Assembly: GCF_050624435.1 (NCBI RefSeq)
Contig: NC_134535.1
Span: forward strand, 74,768,494 to 74,832,493
Reading direction: 5' to 3'
Length of the DNA stretch: 64,000 nt
From: Tenrec ecaudatus
Taxonomy: Eukaryota; Chordata; Mammalia; Afrosoricida; Tenrecidae
The position numbers were made by a program, and so were the translations under genes. The notes under the pieces are model-generated. The model made no database searches and was not told the origin of the DNA. It saw nothing but the letters and a program-made list of their open reading frames with translations. Each line of letters begins with the position of its first letter. Position 1 is the first letter of the stretch. Below, one piece after another: positions 44,975-57,180 of this stretch.

Positions 44975-45425
44975 CTGTAGGCTTGAGCCCTTGGTATCAG
45001 TGCCTCATGTTTTCCCCCTCCCTCCCTGCTTCCCCTTCCCTCAGGAAACCCTAATAATTTATAAATTATTATTATTTTGTCATAAGTTATACTGTCTGAT
45101 GTCTCCCTTCACCCACTTTTCTGTTGTTAATCCCCAGGGAGGAGGTTATATGTAGATCCTTATAATCAGTTCCCCCTTTCTACCCCACCATCCCTCCACC
45201 CTCCTGGTATCACCACTGGTCCTGATAGAATCATCTGTCCTGGATTCCCTATGTTTCCAGTTCTTATCTGTACTAGTCTACATCCTCTGGTCCAGCCAGA
45301 TTTGTAAGGTAGAATTGGGATCGTGATAGTGGGGGGAGAGGGGAAGGAAGCATTTAGGAACTAGAGGAAAGTTGTATGTTTCATCGTTGCTACACTGCAC
45401 TCTGATTGGCTCATATCCTCCCCAA
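44975..45425 (-). mobile_element. R retroposon, internal fragment
   Basis: The segment from aggcttgagcccttggtatc to tctgattggctcatatcctc lacks both ends of the family. Confidence 0.8.
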
Positions 45426-46329
45426 AATATTTCTCTTATATTCCTTGACAGAAATTTCTTCTCAGGCTTTTTAAATATTGTTGGTCTTTTTTTTTCTTAC
45501 TCTTAATTTTTACTTTATCTTTATAGTATTATTATTATTATTATCATCATCTTTCTGTTTGTCTCTTATTGTTTCTGTTATGTTTCCCAATTTATGGAAC
45601 ACAGAAGGAGTGGATGCATAGAAACAATAACTAATGCAAAAGTTGATGAGGGATATGGGGGTAGGAAGGGAGAGACAGATGGTAATTGGGAAGCAAACAA
45701 TGAATTTCAGATGGGGGAGGGAGCACTAGAATTGATTGTGATGATGTATACACATACTTTTTAAAAGCCACTTAACTACAAAAGTGTATGATATGTGAAT
45801 TTTAGGTCAAGCAAACTTTTTATGTTAAAAAGAAAGAAACCAAAGTTATCAATTAGTGAAAGAGGAAGAATTTTTGCTTGGGGGCATTGAGTTTATGTTA
45901 ATGGGGGTGGGGTTAGAAAAAGGTATTGATAATGGCTGTACAACACAAAGAGTATAATCAAAGCACTGAATTACAGGTGCAGAAGTTGTGGAATTGGAGA
46001 ACTTCTTGCTGTGTATATTTTGTCACAATTTTACAAATAATTACATGAATGACGAGTACATGAAAGAGGAAACGTTCCAAAATTGCTTGTGGTAATGATT
46101 GTACAACTCTTCTTGATATGGTTGAACTATTAAATTGTATGACATATGGATGAAGTGACAATACAACTCTTTGGGAAAAAGAGAAAAGAAAGAGTTTATA
46201 TCCTAACCGAGGTGGGGTGGCAATAGACCAGTAAAGAAACAAGCAAGATCATTTTAGATTTTAGTAAATGCCATGAAGAAGAAGAAATTTTGTATTGTGA
46301 TAAACAAGTAGGGAGACTGCTACTTTTAA
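45426..46329 (+). other. AT-rich sequence with L1-like 3' ends
   Basis: About 45,590-45,830 resembles an L1 3' end (actagaattgattgtgatga, gtgtatgatatgtgaatttt). About 46,040-46,190 is a similar tail (gtggtaatgattgtacaact, ttgaactattaaattgtatg). No gene is seen. Confidence 0.5.
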
Positions 46330-46409
46330 AATAATCCATTTTGTTTAGATAAAATTTACATAAAATAAAGCATATCCTTTTCATTGAACTGTTTGGCGAG
46401 TTTTAGGGT

Positions 46410-47996
46410 TTTTTTGTAAATCATTTTATTGGGGGCTCGTACAATTCTTATCACCATACATACATCCATTGTGTCAAGCGCATATGTACATTTGTTGCCA
46501 TCATCATTCTCAAAACATTTGCCTTCTGCTTGTGCCTTTAATATCAACTTCTCATTTCCCCCTCCCTCCCCACTCCCCCCAACCTCATGAACCCTTCGTA
46601 ATTCATAAATTATTATTATTTTGTCATATGTCCGACGTCTCCCCCGACCCTCTTCTCTGCTATCCATCCCTCGGGGAGGAGGCTATTCATAGATTCTTGT
46701 AATCAGTTCCCCTTTTCTACCCCACATTCCCTCCACCACTCTCACCACTCTTGCCACTGGTCCTGAAGTCATCTGTCCTGGATTCCCTGTGTTTCCAGTT
46801 GCTATCTGTACCAATGTACATCCTCTGGTCTAGCCGGATTTGTAAGGTAGAATTGGGACCATGATAGTGGGAGGGAGGAAGTATTTAAGAACTAGAGGAA
46901 AGTTATATGTTTCTTCGTTGCTACCCTGCACCCTGACTGGCTCATCTCCTCCCCACAACCCTTCATTAAGGGGGTGTCCAGTTGGCTACCGATGGGCTTT
47001 GAGTCTCCACTCTACACTCACCTACATTTACAATGATATGATTTTTTGTTCCTTGATGCTTGATACCTGATCCCTTCCACAGCTCGTGGTCACACAGGCT
47101 GGGCTTTGTTGCTTCTGAATTAGATGGCTACTTGTTTATCTTTGAGCCTCCCAGACCCCAGACTCTCTATCTTTGATAGCCGGGCACCATCAGCTTTCTT
47201 CACATTTGCTTATGCACACCTTAGTCTTCAGTGATCGTATCACAAAGGTCGGCACCCACTGATATGATTTTTAGTTCTTTGATGTCTGTTAACTAGTACC
47301 TTCTACACCTCCTGGTCAGACAGGCTGATATGCTTCTTCCCTATGGGCTTTGGTGCGGGGGATTAGACCAGTTATCCAGCATCAAGCTGGGTTCGAAATG
47401 AGGCGTGCAGATGGAAGGAAAAGAAAGAGATATATACAAAGCATGGGATCAGGAGGACTTCAATCTGATGGACTGAAGTACGGAGTATATTTGAAGCTTG
47501 GTTTTTATACTCTTCTTACACAAGGGAATTGGTTACAAAACAAACATCAAAGAACTTAAACATTCCTAAACTCTTATCTATGCAAACGTTACTTAACCAG
47601 TCATACTTTCTTAACCTTAGAATAATAAAAGCACTAAGTTCAACTACAATCACACAGATATGCAAGATTCAAAAGAATCTTAAAAGAGGTCCTAAATAAC
47701 TGAGTTATCTCTCAATGCTTTTAGCAGCAAAGTCACAAATAACAGTCATTTTGCAATGCTTTTGTCTGCAAAGTCACAGAGGCACTGGGGACTAAATAGT
47801 CACCCATAATAAACACCTTGATCAGCCAATGCCTCCTACAGCTTTGATACTTCTCAGCTAGATGGCCGCTTGTTTGTCTTCCAAGCCCTTAAGACCCCAG
47901 ATGCTATATCTTTTGATAGCCAGGCACCATTAGCTTTCTTCACCACATTTGCTTATGCACATATTTTCCTTCATCAATCATGTTGGGAAGGTGTGC
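46410..47996 (-). mobile_element. R retroposon, split by a solo LTR
   Basis: A target duplication of about 15 bases (tgtttggcgagtttt / tgtttggtgagtttt) flanks the element. The middle module is partly repeated (about 47,100-47,230 and 47,265-47,352, continuing after the LTR at 47,841). Confidence 0.87.
47353..47840 (-). mobile_element. Solo LTR, probably class II
   Basis: Fossil LTR of about 490 bases between copies of gctttg (left, about 47,346-47,351; right, 47,841-47,846). On the minus strand it begins tgtaggaggcattggctgat and ends atcccccgca, similar at its end to the class II LTR at 29,008-29,572. Confidence 0.7.
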
Positions 47997-48289
47997 ATCC
48001 TGGAATGTGTTTGGTGAGTTTTGACATCTGAATACACCCGTGTAACAACCATCAGCCGAGCTATAGAAGTTTTCTATGTTCCACAAAACACCACTTGTGC
48101 CCCTTTGCAAGTAATCCTCTCTCCCCTTTCCCTGGCTCTATTAAATTTGATCTACTTGCTGTCAATATGGATTCATTTTGAGGCTTTTTACTACGGGGGA
48201 GATAATTAGAATGAAATGAATTAGAGGAATGCCAGAGGAACAAAATTCTGCGTGGAAGAAATGTAACAACAAAGTAACAGAAATATAAA

Positions 48290-48455
48290 TGAGCATTTAT
48301 TCGAGTTTTACCCAATCTCAAGCACGTGTTTGGAAAAATACATGATCTAATTTAATTTTACCACTCTAATGAGAGCTGTGAAGTTCATCTTATTTTATAG
48401 AGGAAATAAAGACAAAACTCAGAGAAATTAATTGATTTCTGCAGATAAGGATCCC
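48290..48455 (-). mobile_element. MIR/L2-like fragment
   Basis: The block taatttaattttaccactct, then atcttattttatagaggaaa and actcagagaaattaattg, is the reversed MIR core. Confidence 0.55.
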
Positions 48456-48459
48456 CAGT

Positions 48460-48632
48460 CCCACTGTGAGTTAAGCATTGGGCTGTTAACTGAAAGATGA
48501 GTGGTTCAAATCCCTAAGACAGATGAGGCTGTCTGCTACCACAAAAATTGGCAAAGCCTCAGAAACCCTAAATAGGAACATCTGAGTCAAAATCAACTGG
48601 ATGGCAGTGGGTTGCTTTGATTTGTTTTTGAC
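48460..48632 (+). mobile_element. AfroSINE
   Basis: The copy runs from gttaagcattgggctgttaa to aaaatcaactggatggcagt. Confidence 0.75.
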
Positions 48633-48699
48633 TAACTAATAGTCAGGGCTCCAGTCCCTGCACTTGGTCATGCCCTACACCAGCAAACACTGACCTTGA

Positions 48700-48830
48700 A
48701 TTTGTGCCTGGTCATGCCTTTATCTGAGCACTTTAGCCTTCCCAATCACTCAGAAAGGTAGGTCTTATTATTCTAGTAATAAAAGATACAGAAAACTACA
48801 GGCCAGAGAGGGAATTACAACCCATGTAAC
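48700..48830 (-). mobile_element. MIR fragment
   Basis: Reversed core: aaaggtaggtcttattattc through aggccagagagggaattac. Confidence 0.5.
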
Positions 48831-48837
48831 CAACTGA

Positions 48838-49037
48838 GAGGAGCCCAGGTGGCATAGAGGCTAACCCACTGGCAGCTGACTGAAAGGTCAGCAGGATGAT
48901 CACAGGGAGACGTGGCAATGGGGTTTAGTAAAGATGTACAGCCTTAGAAACCTTACTGGGCAGTTCTACTTTAGAGTTGCTATAAATCTGAATCAATTTG
49001 ATGGTTTTGATTGTGTGTGTGTGTGTGTGTGTGTGTT
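48838..49037 (+). mobile_element. AfroSINE followed by (GT)n
   Basis: The SINE runs from gaggagcccaggtggcatag to gaatcaatttgatggttttg and ends in a (GT)n tract at 49,013-49,037, a common fate of its simple tail. Confidence 0.82.
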
Positions 49038-49381
49038 TGATTCTTTTGGTTTGTTTTGTTTTTTGGAGAAGCAACTGGTTGAGCAAGTCCTTCCTGTCCT
49101 AACCCTATTCTGCGGTTTAGTTCACCTTGGAAAGCATTCCCATGTACACACACATACTTACACACGTTTGCAGCAGAGTTTTGTTTTGTTCCCTCACCCC
49201 CACCCCACCCCCATCAGCAGTTATCTGTGATGTGGCTTTCTGCTGTCTGCATGCACCTTCTGAAAGTTCTGGAGGGAGCATGGGGGGAGAGAAAGCAATC
49301 CAGGATAAAGTGTCTGCCTGGCCATTGTACTATTGCCTCACAGGAATGTTGTAGATGTGCTTGAATAAGAAAAGTGTAAGG
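49038..49381. other. Unique intergenic sequence
   Basis: Nothing recognisable apart from a C-rich tract at about 49,192-49,213. Confidence 0.4.
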
Positions 49382-50925
49382 GGCCGGCCCTGATCCCAAC
49401 TACCGGACAGCCCTCCCACCCACCCGCCCCTGCAGAAAAATTCCCTTCAGAGGACAGCACTGAAGCTATAGCTCAGGGAGAGGGAAATGTCTGATCAGAG
49501 CGCACAGGAGCAAATGAAGGGGTAGAAAAAGAGTGGAGCACATCCTGAACCACCAAGTCCTGAAGACCATATTCCCACTGAGAGCAGCCAAAGCATAGAC
49601 AGGACCATAGGGCTGGTCCACTATGAGACATAATGTGCCTCACTCAATGCAAGAACACTATTTGTTCTATTAAACTGGCATTCCATGATCTTCACCTTCC
49701 CGACATGATCACTGAAGACAAAGCGGTACATAAGTAAATGTGGTGAAGAAAGCTGATGGTGCCCGGCTATCAAAAGATATAGCATCTGGGGTCTTAAAGG
49801 CTTGAAGGTAAACAAGCAGCCATCTAGCTCAGAAGCAACAAAGCCCACATGGAAGAAGCACACCAGCCTGTGTGATCACAAGGATCAGGTGTCAGGTATC
49901 AAAGACCCAGAACAAAAAAATCGTATCATTGTGAATGAGGGAGCGTGCAGAGTGGAGACTCAAAGCCCATTTGTAGGCAACTGGACATCCCCTTACAGAA
50001 GGATCATGGGGAGTTAATGAGCCAGTCAGGGTGCACTGTAGCAACGATGAAACATACAACTTTCCTCTGGTTCTTAAATGCTTCCTCTCCCCTACTATCA
50101 TGATCCCAATTCTACCTTACAAATCTGGCTAGACCAGAGGATGTAGACTGGTACAGATAGGAACTGGAAACACAGGGAAGCGCACCAGCCTGTGTGATCA
50201 CAAGATGTCAATGGGATCAGGTATAAGGCATCAAAGAACAAAAATTATATCATTGTGAATGAGGGAGAGTGCAGAGTGGGGACCAAAAGCACATCTGTAG
50301 GCAACTGGACATCCCCTTACAAAAGTGTCATGGGGAGGAGACAAGCCAATCAGGGTATAGTGTAGCGATGATGAAACACAACTTTCCTCTAGTTCTTAAA
50401 TGCTTCCTCTCCCCACCCCTCCTCATTGTCATGATCCCAATACTACCTTACAAATCTGGCTAGACCAGAGGATGTACACTGGTGCAGATAGGAAACACAG
50501 GGAATCCAGGAGAGAGGAACCCCTCAGGACCAGTGGTGAGAGTGGAGATACAGGGAGGGTGGAGGGAAGGTGGAGTAGAAAGGGGGAACCAATTACAAGG
50601 ATCTACATATAACCCCCTACCTGGGGATGGACAACAGAAAAGTGGGTGAAGGAAGACATCGGTCAGTGTTAAGACATGACAAAATAATAATAATTTATAA
50701 ATTATCAAGGGTTCGGGAGGGAGGGGAAAAATAAGGCACTGATACCAAGGGTTCAAGTAGAAAGCAAATGTTTTGGAACTGATGATAGCAACAAATGTAC
50801 CTATATGCTTGACACATGGATGGATGGATGGATGGATGGATGGATGGATGGATGGATGGATGGATGGGTGGATGGATTGTGATAAAAGCTGTACAAGCCC
50901 CCATAAAATGATAAAGAACAACGAG
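49382..50925 (+). mobile_element. R retroposon, rearranged (internal loss plus tandem partial copy)
   Basis: The 5' end ggggccggccctgatcccaa is at the family's fixed start. At about 49,640 the 5' block joins directly to the middle block (ctcactcaatgcaagaacac), so about 700 bases are absent. At about 50,178 the text jumps back (gcgcaccagcctgtgtgatc) and repeats the middle and 3' portions to cccccataaaatgataaaga. A long (TGGA)n tract lies at 50,815-50,876. Confidence 0.85.
50815..50876. repeat. (TGGA)n microsatellite within an R copy
   Basis: About fifteen units of tgga/atgg. Shorter versions sit at the same internal position in the copies at 23,405-23,432 and, reversed, about 11,305-11,320, so the tract grows from a seed in the element itself. 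Confidence 0.95.
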
Positions 50926-51421
50926 AACTTTATGTCATAACTCTGTCTTCTACTCACTCCTTTACTACTGGGTGTTTGCTGTGAGGCTCCCTGGCTGCCA
51001 TAATTAGCTCATGTATGCTTTACCATCAATGAGTCATCAAAGTGTTTGTAGAGAGGGGTGTGTGTCATATCTAGCCTCTTCACTGCTCAGTCTCCTGTTC
51101 CATCTGACATGCAGATACCATCCTCTAGTATCACAGGTCTAGCTGCCAGGCCAGCAGCTTCCCTAAGCTCAAGCCACAGCCTATGAAGAGGATGTACTTG
51201 TCTGGAAGGTGCCTTGCATCCTAGCTTTCCCAGCACCTGACACAGAAGGTAATAGAGGGTTCATGAGGTCTAACAGGTAGAGCCACCTGGCAGGGTCCAC
51301 CTTTCGTAGTAGAAGAAATTCAAAACTCTTATTTCTCAGCAAACAGAAAAATTGGTGAATTTCTTTCTTAAGTAGAAACCCCTCAAAAATATATCCTAAG
51401 TGAAATCTTAATTCTGCCTTT
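50926..51421. other. Unique intergenic sequence
   Basis: I recognise no gene or repeat here. Confidence 0.4.
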
Positions 51422-51435
51422 GAAAATGGTTCATT

Positions 51436-53415
51436 TACGAGGGCAGAGGTCTGAGGGGCCAGCCCCAACCCCAACTGCATGGACACCTGCCCCTCCCCAC
51501 AGAAGAATTTGTTTCAGAGGACAGCACTGAATCTGCAGCTCCAGGAGAAGGAAATGTCTGATCAGAGCACACGGGAGCAAATGAAAGGGGAGGAAGAGAG
51601 AGTGGAGCGCATCCTGGCCCACCAAGCCTTGAGGACGATATTCTCCCTCAGAGCAGCCAATCAACAGAGAAGACCATATGGCCAGCCCCACTATGAGACA
51701 CGACATCCCTCACTGAACCATAGCTCTACAGGGGACAACACTGGAGACACAGTGTGGGAATTCTGCCCGATTTGATCCCACCACACCGAGGCAAAGCACT
51801 AAGGGCACAAAACAGAACAGCAAGGGGAACAGAGCAACAAAATCCCCAGGGAATACCAAAAATAGGCTTTGGGGCCAGGACTTGGTACCCCAACATACTT
51901 GACCTGAAAACAGTTCTTCAACTAACTACAAACTTTTCTTTCTTGTTGTGGTTTGTTTTATTTTTTGTCATTGGCTTGGTGGTATTTTGTTTAATTTTGT
52001 TGCTTAGTTTTGCTCTGTCTTGTTTTTGTGCATGTTATTTTCTCTGCATGTCTGTCTAAATAAAATAGGCTTGATGACCAATCTGTAGAAGAAACAAAGG
52101 GACCGACAGTTCTGGGGGGACATGGGAGGTGGGGGGGAAGGAAGTGGTGCCAACAAACCCAGGGACAAGGGAACAACAAGAGATCCAAATCAGTGGTGAG
52201 GAGGGTGTAGGAGGCCTGGTAGGGCGTGATCAAGGGTAATGTAACCAAGAGGAATTACTGAAACCCAAATGATGGCTGAACATGATAGTGGGACAAGAGG
52301 AAAGTGAAAAAGTAAAAGGAAATAGAGGAAAGAGCTAGGAGGCAAAGGGCATTTATAGAGGTTAAATAAAGACATGTACATATGTAAATATATTTATATT
52401 TGAGGAAGTGGAAATAGATTTATGTGTATATAGTTATAGGTTAATATTAAGGTAGCAGATGGACATTGGTCCTCCACTCAAGTACTCCCTCAATGCAAGA
52501 ATACTTTGTTCTATTAAATTGGCATTTCATGATGCTCACCTTCCCAACATAATCTCTGAAGACAAAGCAGGTGCATAAGCAAATGTGGTGCCCCAGTATC
52601 AAAAGATACAGCATCTGGGGTCTTAAAGGTTTGAAGGTAAACAAGTGGCCATCTAGCTGAGAAGCAACAAATTCCACATGGAAGAAGTACACCAATTTGT
52701 GTGATCACGAGGTGTTGAAGGTATCGGGTATCAGGCATCATCAGAACAAAAAATCATATCATTATGAATAAGGGGGAGTGTAGAGTGGAGACCCAAAGAC
52801 CATCTGTAGGAAATTGGACATCACTTTACAGAAGGGTCACCAGGAGGAGACAAGCCAATCAGGGTGCAGTGTAGCAATGAAGAAACAACTTTCCTCTAGT
52901 TTCTAAATGCTTCCTCCCCACCCACCCTGCCCCCGACCATCATGATCCCAATTCTACCTTACAAATCTAACTAAACCAGAGGATGTACACTGGTACAGAT
53001 AGGAACTGGAAACACAGGGAATCTAGGGCAGAGGATCCCTTCTGGACTAGTGGTGAGAATGTCAATACTGGGAAGGTCGAGGGAGGGTGGGGTGGAAAGG
53101 AGGAACTGATTACAAAGATTTACATATAACCTCCTCTCTGGGGGATGGTCAACAGAAAAGTGGGTGAAGGGAGACATTGGACAGTGTAAGATATGATAAA
53201 ATAATAGTTTATAAATTATCAAGGGTTCATGAGGGAGAGGGGATTGGGGAGGGAAGGGAAAAATCAGGAGCTGATGCCAGGGACTTAAGTGGAGAGCAAA
53301 TGTTTTGAGAATGATGAGGGTAACGAATATACAAATGTGCTTTACACAACGGATGTCTGTATGGATTGTGATAAGAGTTGTGTGAGCCCCCAATAAAATG
53401 ATTTTTTTAAAAAAA
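51436..53415 (+). mobile_element. R retroposon, complete reference copy (about 1.98 kb)
   Basis: The clearest full-length member. It is flanked by a perfect 14-base duplication gaaaatggttcatt (51,422-51,435 and 53,416-53,429) and ends aataaaatgattttttt plus A-rich tail. In order it holds a 5' block starting ggtctgaggggccagcccca, a 98-codon frame (51,479-51,775), a T-rich stretch, the middle module with gtcttaaaggtttgaaggta, and a 3' block ending gagcccccaataaaatg. No reverse transcriptase or LTR is present. Target duplications of 14-16 bases and the A tail point to mobilisation by L1 machinery. Parts of the middle and 3' regions resemble L1-type 3' UTRs elsewhere in the window, so R may derive from one. 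I cannot match it to a named family. Confidence 0.9.
51479..51775 (+). CDS. Possible 98-codon frame in the reference R copy
   Basis: It starts MDTCPSPQKNLFQRTALNLQ, contains the charged stretch REQMKGEEERVERILAHQAL and ends STGDNTGDTVWEFCPI. A second frame downstream (51,754-52,059) ends in a strongly hydrophobic run (FFVIGLVVFCLILLLSFAL), which simply reflects the T-rich DNA there. Start and stop match the copy at 15,843-16,139. Whether the family ever made this protein is unknown. Confidence 0.25.
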   Translation: MDTCPSPQKNLFQRTALNLQLQEKEMSDQSTREQMKGEEERVERILAHQALRTIFSLRAANQQRRPYGQPHYETRHPSLNHSSTGDNTGDTVWEFCPI

Positions 53416-53479
53416 GAAAATGGTTCATTGATCATGATCTTGTGTCTTTTAACTTAAGCACACACAATCACTTTTTTTA

Positions 53480-53949
53480 AAAATCTTTTTATTGGGGCTC
53501 ATAAGGCTCTTATCACAATCTGTACATACATCAATTGAGCAAAGCACCCTTATACATTCGTTGCACTCGTCACTCTCATAATTCACCTTCCGCTTGGGTT
53601 CCTGGAATCAGCTCGGTTTCCCTTTTTTTCCCCCTCCCTCCCCGATCCCACCCCTGGTCTCTTGATAGTTTATAAATAATTATTATATCTTATCTTACAC
53701 TCCCCGGCGTCTCCCCTCACCCGCCTCACCATTGCCCATCTCCCAGAGAGGAGGTTACACATAGATCTCCGAGATCGGTTCTCCCTTTCTACACGCCCTT
53801 CCCTCCTGGTGTCACCACTCCCACAGCTGGTGTTGAGGGGTTCGTCTGTCCTAGATTCCCTGTGCCTCCAGATCCCCACTGCACCGCTGTACATCCTCTG
53901 GTATAACCAGGTCCGCAAGGCAAGGTAGAATTGGGGTCATGATGATTGG
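53480..53949 (-). mobile_element. R retroposon, 5'-truncated, with target-site duplication
   Basis: The duplication cacaatcacttttt is present at both borders (from 53,463 and from 53,950). The 3' end lies at the left (ctttttattggggctcataa). Confidence 0.9.
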
Positions 53950-54099
53950 CACAATCACTTTTTAAAATACTTACTCTTCCTGCTCCTCTGTCAGAAATTT
54001 CAAAATGAACCTTTGTTTATTGTTCCAAGTCTGGCATTAAAATTATCTGCATTGGGGGAAAGTTCTGAGAACATTTTAGTTATAACCAAACACTTGAAA

Positions 54100-54840
54100 G
54101 AAGGACTTGGGGTGGAAACTTTGACCCACAATCTTGGGGGACATCTAAGTCAGTTGGTCTAACATATGCCACAAAGGCAAAGTTCTGTATCTCCTGTTGG
54201 AGAGTTAGCGACTGAAGCCTTAAAAAGCTTCCGAGTGGTCATCTACAATGCAGCTATTGTTCTCTCCTAGTCTGGAAGAAAGAAAAGGTACAAGATAAAC
54301 ACTCATAGGAAACAAAGGACTAATGAACATGCAAACCACAGGCCCCGCCTGAAACCAGAACAGCTAGATGGGCTCTGCTATCCCCTCCTACCACTACTAA
54401 TTGCTCTGATCAGGATCCCAGTAGATGGTCTTTGACAGGGAGGGAGAAAAAAAATAGTAGAACAAAAGCCAAAATCGTAAAAAGGACAGACTTACTTGTC
54501 TGACAGAGACTGAAGGAACCCCGCCCCCCCAACAGAGTGGCCCTAAAATACCCTTCAAGCTTGATACTGAACCCACCCCCAGGTGATCAACTCTCAGCCA
54601 GATAATTGTCAGGTCAATAAGGTGAACATGAGGGAGGAATGTACTTCTCACTACAATGGACCCTAAAAGACCAAAAGAGAAGCATTTACCCCAAAACAAA
54701 GCCCAAATGATAGGGAGGACAAGAAAGAAAACAAAAATGGAAATGGGCAACACAAGGAGGGTGTGAAACCAGTGTCATGAAACAAAATGAGAATAAACTG
54801 CTGTATAGGAAACTAATTTGCTCTCCAACTTTCATTTCAA
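54100..54840 (+). mobile_element. L1-type 3' UTR repeat
   Basis: Same repeat as 34,698-36,340 but unbroken: gacccacaatcttggggg, ccttaaaaagcttccgagtg, caaagcccaaatgataggga and gtgtcatgaaacaaaatgag, ending near ttgctctccaactttcat. Confidence 0.6.
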
Positions 54841-54989
54841 AAATATTAAAATCTAAAGAACTTTTGTTAATGGAAGGTCATGGAAACAACCTGAGTATTG
54901 ATCACGCTCATCATTAATTTTTACAATTAAGTGTAAATATGAACTATTTTTATCTGTATTGTCTCCAATGATATTTAATTGTATTTTTT

Positions 54990-56940
54990 AATAAATCCTT
55001 TTATTGGAGGCCCTTACAGCTCTTATCACAATCCATATATACATACATCGTGTCAAGGATATTTGTACATATGTTGCCATCATTATTTTCAAAGCATTTT
55101 CTTTCTATTTTCCACCTTCCCAACACATCCTTCCCCCATGAACCCCCGATAACTTATAAATTATTTTTTTCATGCCTTACACCGACCGCTGTCTCTCCTT
55201 TCACCTAGTTTTCTGTTGTCCATCCTCCAGGGAAAGGTTTATATGTAGATCATTGGGATTGCTTCCCCCTTTCTACCCCCACCTTCCCCTTACCCTTCTG
55301 GTATCTCTATTCTCATTATTGGTCCTGGGGGGTTTATCTGTCCTGGATTCCCTATGTTATGAGCTCTTATCAGTACCAGTGTGAATGCTCTGGTCTAGCC
55401 GGATTTATAAAGTAGAATTGGGATCGTGGTACCGGGCAGGGCAGGGGGAATGGGAGGAAGCACTAAAAAGCTAGAAGAAGGTTGTATGTATCATTGGTGC
55501 AATACTGCCCCCTGACTGGCTTGTCTCTTTCTTGTGACCCTTCTGTTAAGGGTGTCCAATTGTCTACAGATGGGCTTTGGGTCTCCACTCCATGCTCCCC
55601 CTCATTCACATTGAAATTATTTTTTGTTCTTGGTTTTTGATGCCTGATACCTGATCCCATGAACACCTCATGATCACTCAGGCTGGTGTGCTTCTTCCAT
55701 GTGGGCTTTGTTGTTTCTGAGTTAGATGGCCACTTGTTTACCTTCAAGCCCTTAAGACCCCAGACACTCTATCTTTTGACAGCCAGGCACCATCAGCTTT
55801 CTTCACCACATTTGCTTATTCGTCCGCTTTTTCTTCAGCGATTGTGTCAGGAAGGTGAGCATCATAGAATGCCAATTTAATAGAAGAAATTATTCTTTCA
55901 TTGAGGGAGCACTTGAGTGGAGGACCAATGTCCATCTGCTACCTTAATACTAAACCTATAAATATATGCACATAGATCAATTTCCCCATATTCATATATA
56001 AATATATTTACATATGTATATGCCTTTCTTTAGACCTCTATAAATGTCCTTTGCCTCCTAGCTCTTTCCTCTATTTCCTTTGACTTTCCTCTTGTCCCAC
56101 TAACATGCTCAGTCTTCATTTGGGTTTCAGCAATTTCTCTTGATTACATTGCCCTTCATCACACCCTACTAGGCCTCCTACACCCTCCTCACCACCAATT
56201 TGGATCACTTGTTGTTCCCTTGTCCCTGGGTTTGTTAAGACCACTACTTTTTCCCCCACGTCCCCCTCTCCCATGTCCCCCCAGAACTGTCGGTCCCATT
56301 GTTTTCTCCTCGATTGTTCATACAACCTATCTTATTTAGACAGACCTATGGAGATAATAACATGAACGAAACAAGACAGAGCAAAACCAAGCAACAATAT
56401 ACAACAAAACAACAACAATAAACCAATGACAAAAACAACACAGAACACAACAAGAAAGAAAAGCTCAAGGACAGTTTGTTGGACTTTAGGAGTGTTTTCC
56501 AGTCCAGTCTGTTGGGGCACGGAGCCCTGGCCCCAAAGTCCACCTTCAGCATTCCCTGGGACCTCGTCACTCCGTTTCCTTGCTGTTCTGTTGCCGTTCT
56601 GTTGCACCCTCTTAGTGTTTTGAGCAATTCCCACACTGTGTCTCCAGTATTGTCCCCTGTAGGGTTATGGATCAGTGAGGGATGTTGTGTCTCATAGTGG
56701 GGCTGGTCATGTGGTCCTCTCTGTGGACTGGCTTCTCTAATCGGGAACATCGTCCTCAAGGTTTGGTGGGTCAGAATGTGCTCCACTCTCTCCTCCTCCC
56801 GCTTCATCTGCTCCTGTGTGCTCCAATCAGATATTTCCCTCTTCTGGAGCTGCATTTTCAGTGCTGTCCTTTGAAATAAATTCTTCTAGGGAGAAGGGCA
56901 GGTGTCCACATAGTAGTTGGGATTGGGGCCGGCCCCTCAA
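54990..56940 (-). mobile_element. R retroposon, full length
   Basis: The reverse copy runs from its 3' end (aataaatccttttattggag) to the fixed 5' end (ggccggcccctcaa). A worn duplication around aattg-ttttt flanks it (about 54,977 and 56,941). A minus-strand frame of 169 codons (56,346-56,855) covers the same 5' region as the 98-codon frames, then runs into the hydrophobic T-rich part. Confidence 0.9.
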
Positions 56941-57029
56941 CAATTGCACATTTTTAATATACATCACCTATGTCCATTTAAAGATCTTTAGCTTTTTCCC
57001 CAAAATATTTAACATTTTTGTTTGTTTGG

Positions 57030-57180
57030 TTTTTTAACAGTTTTATTGACACATAATCTACATATCATATAACTCAATCATTCATTTATAACCACATTCA
57101 ATTTTAGAACGTTTTCTTCCCCCTGATTAAATCAACTTTAAAATGAGTTGTGCAATCACAATCAGTTCTAGTGCTCCCTC
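57030..57180 (-). mobile_element. Old L1 3' end
   Basis: The stretch cagttttattgacacataat followed by ctacatatcatataactcaa is the reversed L1M 3' end. Confidence 0.65.

Larger units (their letters stand above)
46330..48170 (-). mobile_element. Old L1 fragment split by an R copy
   Basis: The left piece (about 46,330-46,409) and right piece (about 47,997-48,170) join as gtttggygagttttgacatc, the familiar L1M 3' region (gaatacacccgtgtaacaac follows). Confidence 0.6.

Noticed and set aside
51754-52059. Possible membrane protein in R (hydrophobic C-terminal run)
   Set aside because: The hydrophobic residues come from a T-rich, low-complexity stretch; T-rich DNA gives Phe, Leu and Val in any such frame.
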